The notes under the pieces: generated by a model
The model's database searches: none
Told to the model about the DNA's origin: nothing
Seen by the model: only the letters and a program-made list of their open reading frames with translations
Position numbers and translations under genes: made by a program
In this document: piece by piece, positions 61,159 through 64,000 of the stretch
Numbering within the stretch: position 1 is the first letter of the stretch
How the letters are laid out: each line of letters starts with the position of its first letter
Assembly: GCF_000379665.1 (NCBI RefSeq)
Contig: NZ_KB903359.1
Coordinates: forward strand, 221,998 to 285,997
Length of the DNA stretch: 64,000 bases
DNA from: Butyricimonas synergistica DSM 23225
GTDB taxonomy: Bacteria; Bacteroidota; Bacteroidia; Bacteroidales; Marinifilaceae
Reading direction: 5' to 3'

Positions 61159-62181
61159 ATGAACATACACACGGACATATCTACTGTTAGCAATAACCTG
61201 CAACTCGCCGAAGGCGAATGTAACCAGCAACCTGTAACTTGCCGAAGGCAAACCCTATGGCTATTTTTTATTTGTTTGCTCGTGGGTTGTGAGCAGACGT
61301 ATGATTATGATGGGGAGTATCCCGACCCGAAGTTGGTGATGTACGCTTTCGTGAAGCCGGATTCGGTGATTTCGGTGCAGGTTACCCGGACGTTTTTCTT
61401 TGGTGATTCGGTGGTGAATAATCCGATGGAGGTAGAGGGGGAGGTATATGTGAATGGTGACTTGGCGGGTGATTTGAAGTGGAATGGGGAGGAAGGATAC
61501 TCCGTCGTGTATCCGAAGCGGGGAGATCATGTGAGAATAGTCGCCCGGTCGGCAGGATTCCCGGAAGTGGAGGGAGAAGTCGTATTGCCGGAACAAGCCC
61601 TTGTGATAGAGGTCGATACGTTCTCTAGCAATGACGGGAGAGATGACCGGATGAATTACCGGATTACCATAAAAGACGAGAGACTAGGGCGGCTTTACTA
61701 TCGTCTGATCGTGGAAAGTTACTCGTACACCCGTATCGGGGACGAAATAATCGACCCTTCGACTTCTTACGCTTTTTTCACGGACAAAGATCCCCTGCTG
61801 GAAGGTTCGTCCAGCGTGTGGTTTGACGAGGACGAACGCAATAAGTATCATCTTTTCACGAATGAAGTGTTCGAGGGAACGTCTTACGTGATGAAGGTAA
61901 GCAATCGGCGGATGTATTCTTACGTGTACGAGGAAGAAAAAGAGGGACAGCAGGTGATGCAGTATAACGTGAAGGGATGTCGGGTGAAGGTTGTCAACAT
62001 AGATAAGGCGACTTACCAATACCTGAAATCGGTGGAGATGTCAGACCGGGGCGAGGGAATCATGGAGCCGATACAAGTGTACGGTAACGTGAAGAACGGC
62101 GTGGGAGTCGTTGGATATGCCAACGAGGCGGTCGTGGATTTCGTGATGCCGGAGAAAGGAAATGTTTTATACACTAATTGA
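61159..62181 (+). CDS. DUF4249 lipoprotein
   Basis: 340 residues if the ATG at 61159 is used. The lipobox LLVGC lies at residues ~40-44, following a hydrophobic stretch (TLWLFFICLL), and the mature part starts EQTYDYDGEYPDPKLVMYAF, then VKPDSVISVQVTRTFFFGDS, as in DUF4249 proteins. Oddly, the first ~33 codons are the dispersed mini-hairpin repeat (61200-61251) read in frame, and no other in-frame ATG, GTG or TTG precedes the hydrophobic core. Either the repeat was captured as an N-terminal extension or the gene's own start was lost. It is probably an outer-membrane lipoprotein partner of the TonB receptor. Confidence 0.82.
   Translation: MNIHTDISTVSNNLQLAEGECNQQPVTCRRQTLWLFFICLLVGCEQTYDYDGEYPDPKLVMYAFVKPDSVISVQVTRTFFFGDSVVNNPMEVEGEVYVNGDLAGDLKWNGEEGYSVVYPKRGDHVRIVARSAGFPEVEGEVVLPEQALVIEVDTFSSNDGRDDRMNYRITIKDERLGRLYYRLIVESYSYTRIGDEIIDPSTSYAFFTDKDPLLEGSSSVWFDEDERNKYHLFTNEVFEGTSYVMKVSNRRMYSYVYEEEKEGQQVMQYNVKGCRVKVVNIDKATYQYLKSVEMSDRGEGIMEPIQVYGNVKNGVGVVGYANEAVVDFVMPEKGNVLYTN
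61205..61251. repeat. Pair of GAA-loop mini-hairpins with compensatory changes
   Basis: TCGCCGAAGGCGA (61205-61217) and TTGCCGAAGGCAA (61239-61251) occur 34 bp apart. They differ at the second position of each arm, C-G versus T-A, so pairing is kept. A third copy is at 285-297. Confidence 0.75.
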
Positions 62182-62188
62182 TAATGTT

Positions 62189-63622
62189 ATGAAAAAGAGT
62201 TTTAGTCTGTTATTGATTTTGTTTTTCTGGGCTGGTTGCGCAGATAACGATGACGTGATCGGTTGGGATCATGTCGAGAATTACGGTGACGAGCGGTACA
62301 AGGATTACGGGGAGAACCCTTTCCTTGCCGTGGCGGATTACCCAGTTTCCACGTTCTCCGTGGATGCCGATGCCGCTTCCTACACGAATGCCCGCAGGTA
62401 CTTGAGTTTGGCTCAATTGCCCCCGAAGGAGTCGGTGCGAATCGAGGAATACGTGAATTTCTTCACTTATGATTACCCCGAACCCGCAGAGGGAGAGAGC
62501 GTATCGATAAACACGGAAGTTTCCGGCTGCCCGTGGAATGGCGAACACCACTTGATACGGGTTGGCTTGAAAGGAAAACACGTGCCGGAGGCGGAGTTGG
62601 CGGCTTCTAATTACGTGTTACTCATCGATGTGTCCGGCTCGATGGATGCGAGGGACAAGCTGCCTCTTTTGCGGGAAGGGTTCAAGATGATGGTCGACGA
62701 ATTGAATGATGATGACCGGGTGGCGATCGTGACCTATGCCGGGAAGTCTAGCGTGGCAATGAAATCTACACCTTGTAGCCGTCGGGACGAGATCAAGCGG
62801 ACAATCGACAAGCTGAGAGCCTCGGGAAGCACGGCTGGTGCCGATGGGATATTGACGGCATACGAGATTGCGCAAGAGAATTTCGTGCAGGAGGGGAACA
62901 ACCGGGTGATACTCGGTACGGACGGGGATTTCAACGTGGGTCTTTCTTCTTACGAGGAATTGGTGGAGTTGATCGAGGAAAAACGCAAGAGTGGAGTGTA
63001 TCTCACGGTGTTGGGCGTGGGTTCGGATAACTTGAACGACCATATGCTGGAACAAATCGCCGATAAGGGGAATGGAAATTACGAGTATATCGATAACTCG
63101 GATCAGCTGGAAAAGGTGTTTGTGCACGAGAAAGCAAGATTCCATGCCGTGGTGAAGGATTGCAAGGTGCAATTGACTTTTAACTCGAACCGGGTGGAGA
63201 GTTACCGTCTGATAGGGTACGAGAACCGGTTGATGGATAAAGAGGACTTTGACGACGACCGGAAGGATGCCGGGGAAATCGGGGTAGACCAAACCGTGAC
63301 GGCACTTTATGAGGTAAAATTGAAGAATGGTGGTGATGGGTACTTCGCCGCGTTGGATGTCCGCTACAAACAACCGCCTATCGAGCAAAGCCGCCTGTTG
63401 CAGCATAAGATTGACGGTATGCCTGTATCTGTAAGTCAAGCAACGGAAAATACTCGTTTTGCTGCGGCAGTGGTCGCTTTCGGGTTGATGATGAAACAGT
63501 CAGAGTACCGGGGTACGGCATCCAAATCTATGATTCTTGACCTTGCGGGCAGTGCGAAAAGTTTTGATCCTCACGGGTATCGGGATGAATTTTATCGTTT
63601 GGTGCAGAAAGTGAAGTTTTAA
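62189..63622 (+). CDS. VWA/DUF3520 lipoprotein (YfbK-like)
   Basis: 477 residues from ATG 62189 (MKKSFSLLLILFFWAGCADN, lipobox with Cys at 17). A domain with VADYPVSTFSVDADAASYTN and PPKESVRIEEYVNFFTYDYP precedes the VWA domain: NYVLLIDVSGSMDARDKLPL (intact MIDAS), GSTAGADGILTAYEIA and VILGTDGDFNVGLSS. The C-terminal DUF3520 part ends SAKSFDPHGYRDEFYRLVQK. It starts 7 bp after the DUF4249 gene, so receptor, DUF4249 and VWA proteins may form one unit. Function unknown; surface or periplasmic binding is likely. Confidence 0.9.
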   Translation: MKKSFSLLLILFFWAGCADNDDVIGWDHVENYGDERYKDYGENPFLAVADYPVSTFSVDADAASYTNARRYLSLAQLPPKESVRIEEYVNFFTYDYPEPAEGESVSINTEVSGCPWNGEHHLIRVGLKGKHVPEAELAASNYVLLIDVSGSMDARDKLPLLREGFKMMVDELNDDDRVAIVTYAGKSSVAMKSTPCSRRDEIKRTIDKLRASGSTAGADGILTAYEIAQENFVQEGNNRVILGTDGDFNVGLSSYEELVELIEEKRKSGVYLTVLGVGSDNLNDHMLEQIADKGNGNYEYIDNSDQLEKVFVHEKARFHAVVKDCKVQLTFNSNRVESYRLIGYENRLMDKEDFDDDRKDAGEIGVDQTVTALYEVKLKNGGDGYFAALDVRYKQPPIEQSRLLQHKIDGMPVSVSQATENTRFAAAVVAFGLMMKQSEYRGTASKSMILDLAGSAKSFDPHGYRDEFYRLVQKVKF

Positions 63623-63671
63623 GTCACTGATGAAACAGTATTGTGAATATATTTGTGGAGAGCTGAGTTAC

Positions 63672-63748
63672 TCACCATCTTCGGGAAGAGTCACCAGCTC
63701 TTCCTCTATTTATAGAGGAGGTGGTACGAAATGACGGAGGAGTTTTAA
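63672..63748. repeat. Composite palindromic element, copy 4
   Basis: Has accatcttcggg, ccagctcttcctctatttatag with the CCTCTA/TAGAGG hairpin, and cggaggagtttt. Lies between the VWA gene and tetR. Confidence 0.6.
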
Positions 63749-63786
63749 GATAAAAATGGGCTTTTGGCATCTCCTTCCTTTTTTAC

Positions 63787-63816
63787 TTGCTAAAAATTTA
63801 TTTGCCTATATGCTTG
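63787..63816 (+). promoter_or_regulatory. Promoter of the tetR gene
   Basis: TTG (63787-63789), 19-bp spacer, TATGCTTG (63809-63816), one mismatch from TAnnTTTG. The first operator begins 1 bp after it, so a bound repressor would block the start site. Confidence 0.55.
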
Positions 63817-63838
63817 TATGTTTCCGATGGGTAACATA
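63817..63838. promoter_or_regulatory. Operator-like palindrome 1
   Basis: TATGTT-T-CC, four bases, GG-T-AACATA: dyad of two 9-bp half sites with one non-pairing position each. It shares the words GTTTCCGA and GTAACATA with operator 2, 24 bp away. Confidence 0.65.
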
Positions 63839-63840
63839 TG

Positions 63841-63862
63841 TTTGTTTCCGAATAGTAACATA
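63841..63862. promoter_or_regulatory. Operator-like palindrome 2
   Basis: TTTGTTTCCGA then ATAGTAACATA; the same layout as operator 1, ending 7 bp before the tetR ATG. Confidence 0.6.
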
Positions 63863-63869
63863 AGGAAAT

Positions 63870-64000
63870 ATGAAAGAGAAAATAGGTGAGAGGGATCGGG
63901 AGGCAACGGAGAAACGGTTACTCGATACGATCGAGAACATGATTATCGAGAACGGGTTCGAGAAAATAGGAATCAATGCCGTGGCGACTCAATCCGGGGT
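63870..64000 (+). CDS. TetR/AcrR-family regulator, N-terminal part
   Basis: The first 43 codons before the window ends. Reads ATEKRLLDTIENMIIENGFE, then KIGINAVATQSG: helix 1 and the start of the helix-turn-helix of TetR regulators (LLxAAxxLIxExGFxxxxVxxIAxxAGV). The ligand-binding domain is outside. The gene is preceded by its own promoter and two operator-like palindromes, suggesting autorepression. Confidence 0.8.
   Translation, partial: MKEKIGERDREATEKRLLDTIENMIIENGFEKIGINAVATQSG

Noticed and set aside
1-64000. CRISPR array
   Set aside because: No regularly spaced repeat-spacer pattern was seen; the tandem stem-loops at 47843-47989 are only two copies and have conserved, not variable, inner sequence.

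Overview
The window looks like chromosomal DNA of a member of the Bacteroidota, order Bacteroidales. Within that order Odoribacteraceae (Butyricimonas/Odoribacter-like) is my guess, but this is inference from gene content. The supporting signs are TAnnTTTG -7 promoter elements with weak or absent Shine-Dalgarno sequences, a complete Bat aerotolerance operon, a DUF3575/DUF3868 surface pair, an STN-type TonB receptor with a DUF4249 lipoprotein, an FHS-family sugar permease, and a fused NfnA/NfnB oxidoreductase. I see no rRNA, tRNA, CRISPR array, intact insertion sequence or prophage.

Layout: 1-4.3 kb holds the start of mtaB, lpxB, and small or accessory genes (AlbA-domain protein, WbqC-like protein). 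4.3-15.5 kb is one five-gene glycogen/alpha-glucan block: branching enzyme, debranching enzyme, GT4 glycosyltransferase, GH57 amylase, and a 1414-residue protein that joins a GT3 glycogen synthase to a GT35 phosphorylase. 15.6-18.6 kb is a decayed stretch (broken lipoprotein gene, internally deleted DUF6266-like gene, lactate-permease stump) around smpB and a Yip1-like gene. 18.6-21.4 kb is lutABC for L-lactate oxidation, followed by an FHS sugar permease. 23.2-23.4 kb holds sigma-factor and thioredoxin debris. 23.7-28.8 kb is cmk-ispH-pfkA (overlapping genes) and priA. 29.2-37.8 kb is the Bat operon (moxR, DUF58, BatD-like, batA, batB, batC, batD, batE).

37.9-39.6 kb is dnaX, split into two frames at a run of ten A, which strongly suggests programmed slippage giving gamma and tau. 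39.7-47.7 kb carries a CPA2 antiporter, a NapH-like ferredoxin membrane protein, a PhoU-like/Pit phosphate pair, a GlsB-like protein, outer-membrane phospholipase A, phosphoglycerate mutase and exonuclease III. 47.8-48.0 kb contains two near-identical ~60-nt stem-loops in the 3' region of a DUF3575-DUF3868 operon. 50.0-52.6 kb has two paralogous helix-turn-helix proteins flanking an HU gene with a structured leader. 52.6-57.6 kb has pirin, a DUF5106/thioredoxin lipoprotein, a small unknown gene and fused nfnAB. 58.2-63.6 kb is an STN TonB receptor, a DUF4249 lipoprotein and a VWA/DUF3520 lipoprotein. The window ends in a tetR gene with two clear operator-like repeats.

Intergenic DNA is rich in dispersed repeats of several kinds: AATTGAAA tracts, ATCTAAA tracts just in front of start codons, GAA-loop mini-hairpins with compensatory changes, a ~100-bp composite palindromic element (four copies), and long single inverted repeats. 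These, the dnaX slip site, the GT3-GT35 fusion and the tandem 60-nt stem-loops are the points most worth a second look. All family assignments are from reading motifs by eye; no database search was run.
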